Assembly: GCA_947632685.1 (NCBI GenBank) | Contig: CANRQD010000080.1 | Location: 1 to 5,726 of the forward strand | From: an uncultured Bacilli bacterium | GTDB lineage: Bacteria > Bacillota_I > Bacilli_A > RF39 > UBA660 | Direction of reading: 5' to 3' | Length of the DNA: 5,726 bases | In this document: piece by piece, positions 1 to 5,726 of the stretch | Layout of the letters: each line of letters starts with the position of its first letter | How positions within the stretch are numbered: the first letter of the stretch is position 1 | Program-made: the position numbers and the translations under genes | The notes under the pieces: generated by a model | Told to the model about the DNA's origin: nothing | Seen by the model: only the letters and a program-made list of their open reading frames with translations | Database searches by the model: none

Positions 1-14
1 CCCCCGAACACTTT

Positions 15-20
15 TGTCAA
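15..20 (-). promoter_or_regulatory. Possible -35 element (TTGACA) of a promoter cut by the window edge
   Basis: On the minus strand, just after the smc terminator, there is a perfect consensus -35 hexamer, TTGACA. A -10 box at normal spacing would lie beyond base 1, so the promoter cannot be completed from this window. Its position suggests that the next minus-strand gene starts a new transcription unit after smc. A single hexamer can occur by chance in A+T-rich DNA, so support is weak. Confidence 0.3.
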
Positions 21-40
21 TAATTTTTCATAAAAAAATG

Positions 41-70
41 CAAAACAAAAAAGGATCAATTTTGATCCTT
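41..70 (-). terminator. Rho-independent terminator of smc
   Basis: Immediately after the smc stop codon, the minus strand carries an inverted repeat. AAGGATCAA (bases 70-62) pairs with TTGATCCTT (59-51), giving an 8-9 bp stem with a 2-4 base loop and a GGATC core. It is followed by a T-rich tract (four more Ts, G, four Ts). The stem begins one base after the stop codon. This is a classic intrinsic terminator for minus-strand transcription. Confidence 0.88.
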
Positions 71-71
71 C

Positions 72-3029
72 TTACATTATTTCTACTTTATCATTTAATT
101 TAACACTAACAAGTTTTGATACACCTGATTCTTGCATTGTAATACCATACAAAGTGTCTGCAAATTCCATTGTTTTCTTTTTATGTGTAATAATTAAAAA
201 TTGAGTCTTATCTTTATAATGATCTAGATAATTACCAAATGCTTCTACATTAGCTTCATCTAAAGCTGCTTCTACCTCATCAAACAAACAAAATGGTACT
301 ATTTTAACATTTAAAATTGCAAATAGTAAGCTTATTGCTGTAAAAGTTTTTTCTCCTCCAGATAATAAACTAATTGTAGTTAATTTTTTACCTGGTGGAC
401 TTGCAACTATTTCAACTCCTGTAGTTAATAAATCTTCAGGATTAGTAAGCCTCAAGTCTGCACTACCACCTTTAAATAATTCTTTAAAGACATCTTTAAA
501 TTCTTTTCTAATTTGTTCAAAGGTATTTTTAAATTCCTCTACCATAACGTCATCCATTTCATTCATAATTTCAAGTAGAGTATCTTCTGCACCTAATAAA
601 TCCTCTTTTTGTTTAGTTAAAAATTCATATCTTGTATTTACTCTTTCATACTCATCTATTGCTGCTAGATTAACCATACCAAGTTTTTTTATATTTGAAC
701 GATAAGTATTAACTAATTTTCTTGCATCATCTGCTTCTATATCTAGTATATAATCTTTCATAGCTTTTTCAAAAGTAAGTGAATATTCTTCATTTAATGT
801 ATTTAACATTGTATCTAATTTTACATCTAGTCTAGTTATATCTATATCTAATTGTTGAATTTCTTTTTCTAAGTTTCTAATATTACTATTTTTTATTTTA
901 TCATTAGCAGTTCTTTGTTCTATTTCTTGTTTTAATTTTTCTATTGTTATATTTAAATTTTTACTATCCAATGTTAATTTATCTTTAAGAGTATTTTTAG
1001 AATTATATGAATTTATTAATTCTTCTTCCATCTCACTTATAGAGTTATTTTTAATACCTTTATAACTTTCTATTTCTTTATTAGTACTATCTAAACTTTT
1101 CTTTAATAGAATTAAATCATCTTTTTTAGAATTTATTAATTCTTCTTTTAATATTTTTTCTCTAGATGTACGTAAATATTTTTCATTTATTTGATCTATA
1201 TTATTAGTTAAATTATTTAACTTATTTCTTGTTATTACTATATTTTCTTCATCATTTTGTAATTTTAATTTGGCAGTTTGTAATTCCTGTTTTAAAGAGA
1301 TTATACTCTTATTTTGATATGTGCTTCCTCCAGACATAGAACCGCCTACATGAATAACATCACCATCTAAAGTTACAATTTTATATCTATGATTAATATT
1401 TTTACTAAGTCTTGTAGCACTATCTATATCAGGTGATACAATAACAGTACCTAATTGATTATAGATTATATTATCATATTTTTTATCATATCTTACTAAA
1501 TCAGCTAAAACAGCTATAAAATCTTTATTAGAATCAAGTTTATTTAATGTTTCTGTATCTATATATCTTTCTTTAATTACTGTTAATGGAAAGAAAGTTG
1601 CTCTACCTAAATGATTATCTTTTAAATAATTAATAGCATTTTTTGATGATATTTCATCATCTGTAATAATAAAATTTTTACTTGATGATATAGCTATTTC
1701 TAAGGCTTTTACATATTTATCATCTATTTCTATAATATTACCAATAGTATTATGAATACCTGTTAAGTTATTACTATTTAAAATACTTCTAACACTATTT
1801 GGAATAGTTCCACCATTATCTATTTCAATAGATAATGACTCTATTTTATTTTTTATACTTACAATATTTCTATCAAGAATTGTATATTCATTTTGCTCCA
1901 TTCTTTTTTCTTTAGAAAATTTATCTAATTCATTTTTAACATCTTCTAGCTCTTTATTAATAAGTTCTAAATTGTCTGTTATAGATTTAATATCTGTATT
2001 GATAAGTTCAATATTTCTTTCTATATTTCCTTTTTCATCTAATAGTTTTCTTAATTTATCTGCAATTTCTACATCATCTTTATTATTACTATTACTTCTC
2101 TCTTTTAATAAATTTCTTTCTCCATTAATCTTTTCTACTTCTTCTGTTACCTCAAGTAATCTTTTATTAACATCAGATAATTCTTTTTCTAGTTTTTCTA
2201 ATTTGTTAGTATCTTCAATATTTTTTACATCACTATTTGAATATTCATTGGATAAAGTTATAATTTCTTTTTCTAGTTTTTCTTTTTTAGTTTTATTCTG
2301 TTCTAAAATATTATTAAAATATTTTATATCATGAGCTAATAAAGCAACTTCATATTTATCTAAACCTTCTTTATTTTCTAAATATTCTTTAGCTTTAATA
2401 CTTTGTTCTTTTAATGGCTCAACTTGTATTTCTAATTCACTTATTATATCATTTACTCTATCTAAATTATTATGAGTACGGTCTAATTTTCTTAAAGCTT
2501 CTTCTTTTCTTTTCTTATATTTTATAATTCCAGCTGCTTCTTCAAATATTACACGTCTATCACTTGGAGAACTACTTAATATTTTCTCTACTTCACCTTG
2601 AGAAATAATATTAAATGATTCTTTTCCTACACCACTATCCATTAATAAATTTAAAATATCTTTTAATCTACATCTTTCATTATTTAAAAAATATTCGTTT
2701 TCACCAGTTCTATATACTTTTCTTTTTATAGAAATATCTGTATAGGCTACATTTAAATAATGATCACTATTATCAAAAATAAGTTCAACTGATGCTACAT
2801 TTAATGGATTACGACTTTTGCTACCTGAAAATATTACATCACTCATAGAGCCATCTCCACGAAGTGATTTTACTGATTGTTCACCTAATACCCAACGTAC
2901 TGCATCAACAACATTGCTTTTACCACTACCATTAGGACCTACAATACAAGTAATTTTATTATCTAACTTTAAATCAATTTTATCTGCAAAAGACTTAAAT
3001 CCGTTTGTTACAATTTCTTTTAAATACAT
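72..3029 (-). CDS. smc: Chromosome partition/condensation ATPase SMC, short-arm form
   Basis: SMC homodimers, with the ScpA/ScpB partners, form the ATP-driven ring that organises and helps segregate the nucleoid. The complete 985-residue protein shows the family order. The N-terminal ATPase head starts MYLKEI and has Walker A GPNGSGKS (residues 31-38), an R-loop arginine (R57) and Q-loop Q144. A coiled-coil arm covers about 170-405. The hinge covers about 408-572 and ends in the glycine-rich GGSMSGGS. The return arm covers about 575-800. The C-terminal head has signature LLSGGEKTF (888-896), Walker B CLFDE (D917, E918), a D-loop (ALDE) and H949. Every ATPase motif is intact. B. subtilis SMC is about 1186 aa; the missing ~200 residues are shared about equally between the two arms, as in Mollicutes SMCs of about 980 aa. 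The ATG has a GGGTGA site 6 bases upstream and its own promoter. The usual neighbours rnc and ftsY are not in this window. Confidence 0.98.
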   Translation of the reverse strand: MYLKEIVTNGFKSFADKIDLKLDNKITCIVGPNGSGKSNVVDAVRWVLGEQSVKSLRGDGSMSDVIFSGSKSRNPLNVASVELIFDNSDHYLNVAYTDISIKRKVYRTGENEYFLNNERCRLKDILNLLMDSGVGKESFNIISQGEVEKILSSSPSDRRVIFEEAAGIIKYKKRKEEALRKLDRTHNNLDRVNDIISELEIQVEPLKEQSIKAKEYLENKEGLDKYEVALLAHDIKYFNNILEQNKTKKEKLEKEIITLSNEYSNSDVKNIEDTNKLEKLEKELSDVNKRLLEVTEEVEKINGERNLLKERSNSNNKDDVEIADKLRKLLDEKGNIERNIELINTDIKSITDNLELINKELEDVKNELDKFSKEKRMEQNEYTILDRNIVSIKNKIESLSIEIDNGGTIPNSVRSILNSNNLTGIHNTIGNIIEIDDKYVKALEIAISSSKNFIITDDEISSKNAINYLKDNHLGRATFFPLTVIKERYIDTETLNKLDSNKDFIAVLADLVRYDKKYDNIIYNQLGTVIVSPDIDSATRLSKNINHRYKIVTLDGDVIHVGGSMSGGSTYQNKSIISLKQELQTAKLKLQNDEENIVITRNKLNNLTNNIDQINEKYLRTSREKILKEELINSKKDDLILLKKSLDSTNKEIESYKGIKNNSISEMEEELINSYNSKNTLKDKLTLDSKNLNITIEKLKQEIEQRTANDKIKNSNIRNLEKEIQQLDIDITRLDVKLDTMLNTLNEEYSLTFEKAMKDYILDIEADDARKLVNTYRSNIKKLGMVNLAAIDEYERVNTRYEFLTKQKEDLLGAEDTLLEIMNEMDDVMVEEFKNTFEQIRKEFKDVFKELFKGGSADLRLTNPEDLLTTGVEIVASPPGKKLTTISLLSGGEKTFTAISLLFAILNVKIVPFCLFDEVEAALDEANVEAFGNYLDHYKDKTQFLIITHKKKTMEFADTLYGITMQESGVSKLVSVKLNDKVEIM

Positions 3030-3035
3030 ATATCT

Positions 3036-3041
3036 TCACCC
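3036..3041 (-). promoter_or_regulatory. Ribosome binding site of smc
   Basis: The minus strand reads GGGTGA, complementary to the 16S rRNA 3' end, six bases before the smc ATG. The two other genes whose starts lie in the window also have GGTGA-type sites 4-6 bases before ATG, so this spacing appears typical for the genome. Confidence 0.8.
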
Positions 3042-3054
3042 TATTACTTTAATA

Positions 3055-3083
3055 ATTATACTATAAAATAAATAGAGTTTCAA
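3055..3083 (-). promoter_or_regulatory. Sigma-A-type promoter of smc
   Basis: The minus strand has TTGAAA (bases 3083-3078), a spacer of exactly 17 bases, and a perfect TATAAT (3060-3055). Only one of twelve hexamer positions differs from consensus. Transcription would start near base 3048, giving a leader of roughly 20 bases that contains the ribosome binding site. It lies in the 67-base gap after the deacetylase-like gene, so smc can be transcribed independently of its upstream neighbours. Confidence 0.78.
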
Positions 3084-3096
3084 CTTGTAAATTTTT

Positions 3097-3957
3097 CTAT
3101 TTTATATTGCTTGCTTCACTTAATAAAATATCTAAGGTATTAATTGCATAACCTTTTTGTTTTATATAATTTATAACTGTTGGTAATTCTATTTCAGTTG
3201 ATGAATTAATTGAAAAACTTATAATAGATCCTTTTTTTATTTTCTTTACAACATCATTATATGGATAATTTCCTGTTAAAATAGTTGGTATTATTGTATG
3301 TAATTCAAGTTTTTCACATAATTCTAATACTTCTTTTTTATCATATCTTGCATAACAATATTTTGGTTTTACATTTGTTATTGAATTTACTAAATTTAGA
3401 CTACTACTAAAATATAATTCTTGATACTTATTATCATAATTAAGTATTTCTATTTCATATCCTAAAGCTGCCATTTCAGTTGCAGTAGTTCTATTATTTT
3501 CTAACCATAAACCATCTACAAAAAATGTAGCTGTTGTATTATTATTTTTAAGTATATTTATAATATTAGATATATTATCATTTGATTTCACTTCAAAGAC
3601 TAAACTAACATCATTATTAATTCCACTTCCTGCAGATATATACTTATCATAGTAATCATCTATTGAAATAGTAGGCATAATTTCTTCAAAAACCGTTAAG
3701 CTTTCATTATATGCTCCATATTTTTTCATCTTTTGAAAACTTTCATCATAATTAACTTTTTTACCAGCAATACCAGGTGTTATTTTATCTTTATCTATAG
3801 TAGCATTAACTGCATCAATTCTAGTTTCTTTATCATATTCTTTTATATTTTTCATTATAGGATCTTTATCTCTTATAAAATCTATTACTCTTTCAGTATA
3901 GAAAAAACTTATTAAACTTAGTACAATTACTACTAATACTTGATATAATTTTTTCAT
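3097..3957 (-). CDS. Membrane-anchored polysaccharide deacetylase-like protein, catalytic motifs lost
   Basis: The protein has 286 residues from the preferred ATG; numbers here count from a GTG three codons upstream. An N-terminal membrane segment (about 7-23) is followed by an unrecognised extension (about 60-118) and a degenerate NodB/carbohydrate esterase 4-like domain (about 119-285). Fold landmarks are clear: ATFFVDGLWLENN (146-158), GYEIEILNYDNKY (169-181), KPKYCYARYD (200-209), KKGSIISFSI (244-253) and the ending LPTVINYIKQKGYAINTLDIL. The active residues are missing. The TFDDG-type motif is VFEVK, the HxxxH metal motif has no histidine, RPPYG is YARYD, and the LHD-type motif is FSIN. 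Hydrolysis is therefore unlikely; an extracytoplasmic carbohydrate-binding or structural role is an inference. Its place one gene after pnp recalls B. subtilis ylxY, also deacetylase-like. ATG at 3957 is chosen because GGGTGA lies 5 bases before it and would overlap the GTG. No convincing -35 is seen, though TATAAT occurs at 3990-3985. Confidence 0.85.
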   Translation of the reverse strand: MKKLYQVLVVIVLSLISFFYTERVIDFIRDKDPIMKNIKEYDKETRIDAVNATIDKDKITPGIAGKKVNYDESFQKMKKYGAYNESLTVFEEIMPTISIDDYYDKYISAGSGINNDVSLVFEVKSNDNISNIINILKNNNTTATFFVDGLWLENNRTTATEMAALGYEIEILNYDNKYQELYFSSSLNLVNSITNVKPKYCYARYDKKEVLELCEKLELHTIIPTILTGNYPYNDVVKKIKKGSIISFSINSSTEIELPTVINYIKQKGYAINTLDILLSEASNIK

Positions 3958-3962
3958 TATAC

Positions 3963-3968
3963 TCACCC
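3963..3968 (-). promoter_or_regulatory. Ribosome binding site that sets the deacetylase-like gene start
   Basis: The minus strand reads GGGTGA, then five bases, then ATG at 3957. The upstream in-frame GTG (3966-3964) lies inside this site and has no separate Shine-Dalgarno sequence. The ATG is therefore the likelier start, giving a protein beginning MKKLYQ with lysines directly before the membrane segment. Confidence 0.75.
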
Positions 3969-3989
3969 AATTAAATATATGAAAATTAT

Positions 3990-4016
3990 AAAAAAAAAGA
4001 ATAGTTTTCTATTCTT
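3990..4016 (-). terminator. Rho-independent terminator after the small exported protein gene
   Basis: On the minus strand AAGAATAG (4016-4009) pairs perfectly with CTATTCTT (4004-3997) across an AAAA tetraloop, followed by a T run to base 3990. The stem overlaps the TAA stop codon of the upstream gene. It is A+T-rich with only two G-C pairs, but the 8 bp stem, tight loop and long T tract fit an intrinsic terminator. Some read-through into the deacetylase-like gene is possible. Confidence 0.8.
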
Positions 4017-4635
4017 ATTCAACTATTTGTGCTGATTCAATTCTTAACTTTTTATTAAATACTGTTCCTTGTGCATCATTACCAGCATCATAGTCCATCC
4101 AAACTTGAAGTGTATATGTTATTTCCTCATCAACATTAAGTGTACCACTATCTAATTTTCTATATTCTTTATCTTCATCTTTATATGTTAAAGTTTCTGT
4201 AGCTAAATTTGATATAAGATCTATTGTTTCATTATCATCATCTTTTAGTAATCTATATTTAACATTAGAATCTTTCATTCTTATTTTACCTTCTTCTATT
4301 TTCTCATCACCTAAATATATAATGTAACTATTATTTGTATCTCCATCATTAGTAATTTTAAATTTATATATTGTTGTTTGATTTTTACCTTCTTCATCAG
4401 TCATTGGATATGCATGCGAAATATTAATACCATCACTTAAACTTTCGTCTAATTTCATTGAGATATCCCCAGCTTTTATAACATTTTGTTTATTTCCTGT
4501 TTTTGTTAAAGTTAACCAAGCATAACTACCACCTATTATTAAAATTAAAAATAACACTAATATAATTAACAATATTACTAGTTTGTTCTTATCTTTTTGA
4601 TTATTTTTTGAATTATTTTTTACATCTTTACTCAT
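4015..4635 (-). CDS. Small exported/membrane-anchored acidic protein, possible SipW/TasA-type leader
   Basis: I do not firmly recognise this 206-residue protein. A Lys/Asn-rich cytoplasmic start (1-18) precedes a hydrophobic segment (about 19-36) ending GGSYAW, with a possible signal peptidase cut after S-Y-A (A39). The following TKTGNKQNVIKAGDISMKLD (43-62) resembles the region after SipW-cognate signal peptides in TasA/CalY-type proteins (hydrophobic run, GGxxAY/W, then a ...AGDIxxKL strand). The rest is rich in Asp, Glu, Asn and Thr with alternating beta-strand patterns and no cysteine, fitting a secreted beta-sandwich. The tail has LQVWMDYDAGNDAQGTVF (176-193), then a final strand. No catalytic motif is visible. 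It could be a surface or matrix fibre subunit or a membrane-tethered lectin-like protein; these are inferences. No sipW-like peptidase gene lies in this window. ATG is supported by AGGTGA four bases upstream. Terminators lie on both sides, so it may be monocistronic. Confidence 0.8.
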   Translation of the reverse strand: MSKDVKNNSKNNQKDKNKLVILLIILVLFLILIIGGSYAWLTLTKTGNKQNVIKAGDISMKLDESLSDGINISHAYPMTDEEGKNQTTIYKFKITNDGDTNNSYIIYLGDEKIEEGKIRMKDSNVKYRLLKDDDNETIDLISNLATETLTYKDEDKEYRKLDSGTLNVDEEITYTLQVWMDYDAGNDAQGTVFNKKLRIESAQIVE

Positions 4636-4639
4636 ATTA

Positions 4640-4645
4640 TCACCT
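4640..4645 (-). promoter_or_regulatory. Ribosome binding site of the small exported protein gene
   Basis: The minus strand reads AGGTGA, a full match to the core anti-Shine-Dalgarno complement, four bases before ATG. It is the strongest Shine-Dalgarno match in the window and supports this ORF being translated. Confidence 0.75.
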
Positions 4646-4657
4646 AACCTTACCTAC

Positions 4658-4686
4658 ATTCTATCAAAATAAAAAGTAGTATACAA
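4658..4686 (-). promoter_or_regulatory. Weak candidate promoter of the small exported protein gene
   Basis: The minus strand offers TTGTAT (4686-4681), a 17-base spacer and TAGAAT (4663-4658). The -10 has one mismatch to consensus but the -35 matches only the TTG. It overlaps the right part of the pnp terminator and would start transcription near 4651, just before the ribosome binding site. It is plausible because the gene lies directly behind a terminator, but A+T-rich DNA gives many such matches. Confidence 0.3.
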
Positions 4687-4705
4687 TATATATTATACTA
4701 CTTTT
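4666..4705 (-). terminator. Rho-independent terminator of pnp
   Basis: Ten bases after the pnp stop codon the minus strand has a perfect 12 bp inverted repeat. AAAAGTAGTATA (4705-4694) pairs with TATACTACTTTT (4683-4672) around a 10-base loop, followed by TTTTTATTTT-type sequence down to 4666 that overlaps the stem end. The stem is A+T-rich. The plus strand also has four Ts after the stem, so weak bidirectional function is possible, although no plus-strand gene is seen. Confidence 0.82.
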
Positions 4706-4714
4706 ACAAACATT

Positions 4715-5726
4715 TTACTTTATAGATTTTCCTTGTTTTGGTAATGCATCTTTTCTTGAAAAGTTTTGTCTACCTTTTTTATCAGGTCCTAATGCTTTTA
4801 CTATAATTTCATCACCTAATGAAACAATATCTTCTGTTTTATCTACTCTTTCACGATCTAGTTGTGAAATATGTACTAATCCCTCACAACCAGGCCATAA
4901 TTCAACAAAACAACCAAAATCTTCTATTTTTACTACTTTTGCTTCATAAATTTTACCTATTTCTACTTCTCTAGTAATATTTTTAATCATTTCAGCAGTT
5001 TTATTAATTATTTCTTGATCAGTGTGATAAATAATTACTCTTCCATCATCCTCTAAATCAACTTTAACTGCATTTATATTATTAACATCGTCTACATTAG
5101 AGGCTTCACAAATAATTTTAGTTATCATTTCACCACCACGACCAATTACATCTCTTATTTTAGATGGATCAATTGTAAATATCATCGTTTTTGGTGCATA
5201 TTTAGATACTTCTTTACGAGGTTCTTTTATTTGTTTTTCTATTACCTTTAAGATTTCAAGTCTAGCCTTTTTAGCTTGAGCTAAAGCCTTTTTTAGAATT
5301 TCTTCAGTAATACCCTTTATTTTTATATCCATTTGTAATGCACATATACCTTTTTTAGTTCCTGCTACTTTAAAATCCATATCTCCTAAATGATCTTCCA
5401 TACCTTGAATATCTGTTAAAATTGTATAATCATCATCTGCTGTAATTAAACCCATTGCAATTCCCGCAACTGGAGCTTTTATTGGAACTCCTGCAGCCAT
5501 TAATGACATACATCCTGCACAAATAGATGCTTGTGAAGATGAACCATTTGACTCTAAAATTTCACTAACTACACGAATAGTATATGGAAATTCTTCTTCT
5601 GATGGAATAACTTGCGCTAATGCTTTTTCGCCTAGGGCACCATGTCCTATTTCACGTCTTCCTGGAGCACCATATCTACCCGTTTCTCCTACTGAAAATT
5701 GTGGAAAGTTATAGTGTAACATAAAT
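4715..5726 (-). CDS. pnp: Polynucleotide phosphorylase (PNPase), C-terminal half, 5' end outside the window
   Basis: PNPase is a trimeric 3'-to-5' exoribonuclease that uses phosphate to release nucleoside diphosphates in mRNA decay. The visible ~336 residues match the second half of the ~700-residue family. Position 5722 is not the start: the frame continues upstream (Phe before MLHYNFP, as in the family's FMLHYNFP). Counting from that Met, the second RNase PH domain shows GRREIGHG (21-28), the phosphate-binding NGSSSQAS (59-66) and the catalytic acidic stretch DHLGDMDFK (110-118; D110, D116 and K118 match E. coli D486, D492 and K494). A KH domain follows (about 179-250, loop GRGG 194-197), then an S1 RNA-binding domain (about 255-325) with FGCFVEL and GLVHIS. 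The KH domain carries about 10 extra residues after the GRGG helix compared with E. coli. The protein ends soon after S1. A terminator follows directly. The N-terminal RNase PH domain and the promoter are not visible. Confidence 0.97.
   Translation of the reverse strand, partial: FMLHYNFPQFSVGETGRYGAPGRREIGHGALGEKALAQVIPSEEEFPYTIRVVSEILESNGSSSQASICAGCMSLMAAGVPIKAPVAGIAMGLITADDDYTILTDIQGMEDHLGDMDFKVAGTKKGICALQMDIKIKGITEEILKKALAQAKKARLEILKVIEKQIKEPRKEVSKYAPKTMIFTIDPSKIRDVIGRGGEMITKIICEASNVDDVNNINAVKVDLEDDGRVIIYHTDQEIINKTAEMIKNITREVEIGKIYEAKVVKIEDFGCFVELWPGCEGLVHISQLDRERVDKTEDIVSLGDEIIVKALGPDKKGRQNFSRKDALPKQGKSIK

Noticed and set aside
5..18. LexA-like half site (CGAAC followed by a T-rich stretch) at the left edge
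   Set aside because: Only one half of the CGAAC-N4-GTTCG palindrome is present; the other half does not match well enough.
1972..2334. Plus-strand open frame of 120 codons, rich in Ser and Leu
   Set aside because: It lies wholly antisense to the smc coiled-coil arm. Its Ser/Leu/Phe-rich content is the mirror of Lys/Glu/Asn codons, so it is a shadow frame.
2818..3066. Plus-strand open frame of 82 codons
   Set aside because: It is antisense to the highly conserved SMC N-terminal head and runs into the smc promoter; there is no recognisable protein.
3070..3102. Possible terminator hairpin between the deacetylase-like gene and smc (AAATAGA pairing with TCTATTT)
   Set aside because: The stem is only 7 bp, nearly all A-T, with a 19-base loop and no clean T run, and it overlaps the smc promoter. 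Read-through into smc therefore cannot be excluded.
3733..3915. Plus-strand open frame of 60 codons, rich in Ile, Phe and Tyr
   Set aside because: It is antisense to the start of the deacetylase-like gene, with low-complexity composition typical of A+T-rich shadow frames.
3985..3990. TATAAT on the minus strand before the deacetylase-like gene
   Set aside because: It overlaps the end of the terminator T tract, and no -35-like hexamer lies 16-18 bases upstream (the nearest, TTGAAT, is 26 bases away). It may be a chance match in A+T-rich sequence.
1..5726. CRISPR array, tRNA/rRNA genes, insertion sequences or attachment sites
   Set aside because: No regularly spaced repeats, tRNA-like cloverleaf, rRNA sequence, transposase motif or terminal inverted repeats were seen; the window is almost fully occupied by four genes.

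Overview
This window is very A+T-rich DNA (roughly a quarter G+C by eye) from a low-GC Gram-positive bacterium. Leu is mostly TTA and Arg mostly AGA, and ribosome binding sites are GGTGA-type. The five Trp codons I located are all TGG and the stops are TAA or TAG, so the standard bacterial code fits better than the Mycoplasma code. SMC and PNPase are Firmicutes-like. The short SMC (985 aa) and the very low GC suggest a Bacilli/Mollicutes-related lineage, for example uncultured gut Bacilli. This placement is an inference.

All four genes lie on the minus strand, so the window reads right to left. (1) 5726-4715 is the C-terminal half of polynucleotide phosphorylase (pnp), cut by the window edge. 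(2) 4635-4015 encodes a small exported or membrane-anchored acidic protein with a possible SipW/TasA-type leader; it is not firmly recognised. (3) 3957-3097 encodes a membrane-anchored protein with a polysaccharide deacetylase (NodB-like) fold whose metal-binding and catalytic motifs have all been lost. (4) 3029-72 is smc, complete in its catalytic motifs but with arms about 30% shorter than in Bacillus subtilis.

The genes are closely packed (57-79 bp gaps) but do not look like one simple operon. Factor-independent terminators follow pnp, the small exported protein gene and smc. A strong sigma-A-type promoter (TTGAAA, 17 bp, TATAAT) sits just before smc. The gap before the deacetylase-like gene has a good ribosome binding site but no convincing -35, so it may depend on read-through.

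Functionally the window joins RNA turnover (PNPase), chromosome organisation (SMC) and two envelope-associated proteins of unknown role. A deacetylase-like gene near pnp recalls the pnpA-ylxY neighbourhood of B. subtilis. I see no mobile element, CRISPR array, tRNA, rRNA or multi-gene novel system. The most interesting items are the degenerate deacetylase, the small exported protein between it and pnp, the shortened SMC arms and an insertion in the PNPase KH domain. No gene-free stretch exceeds 300 bases.
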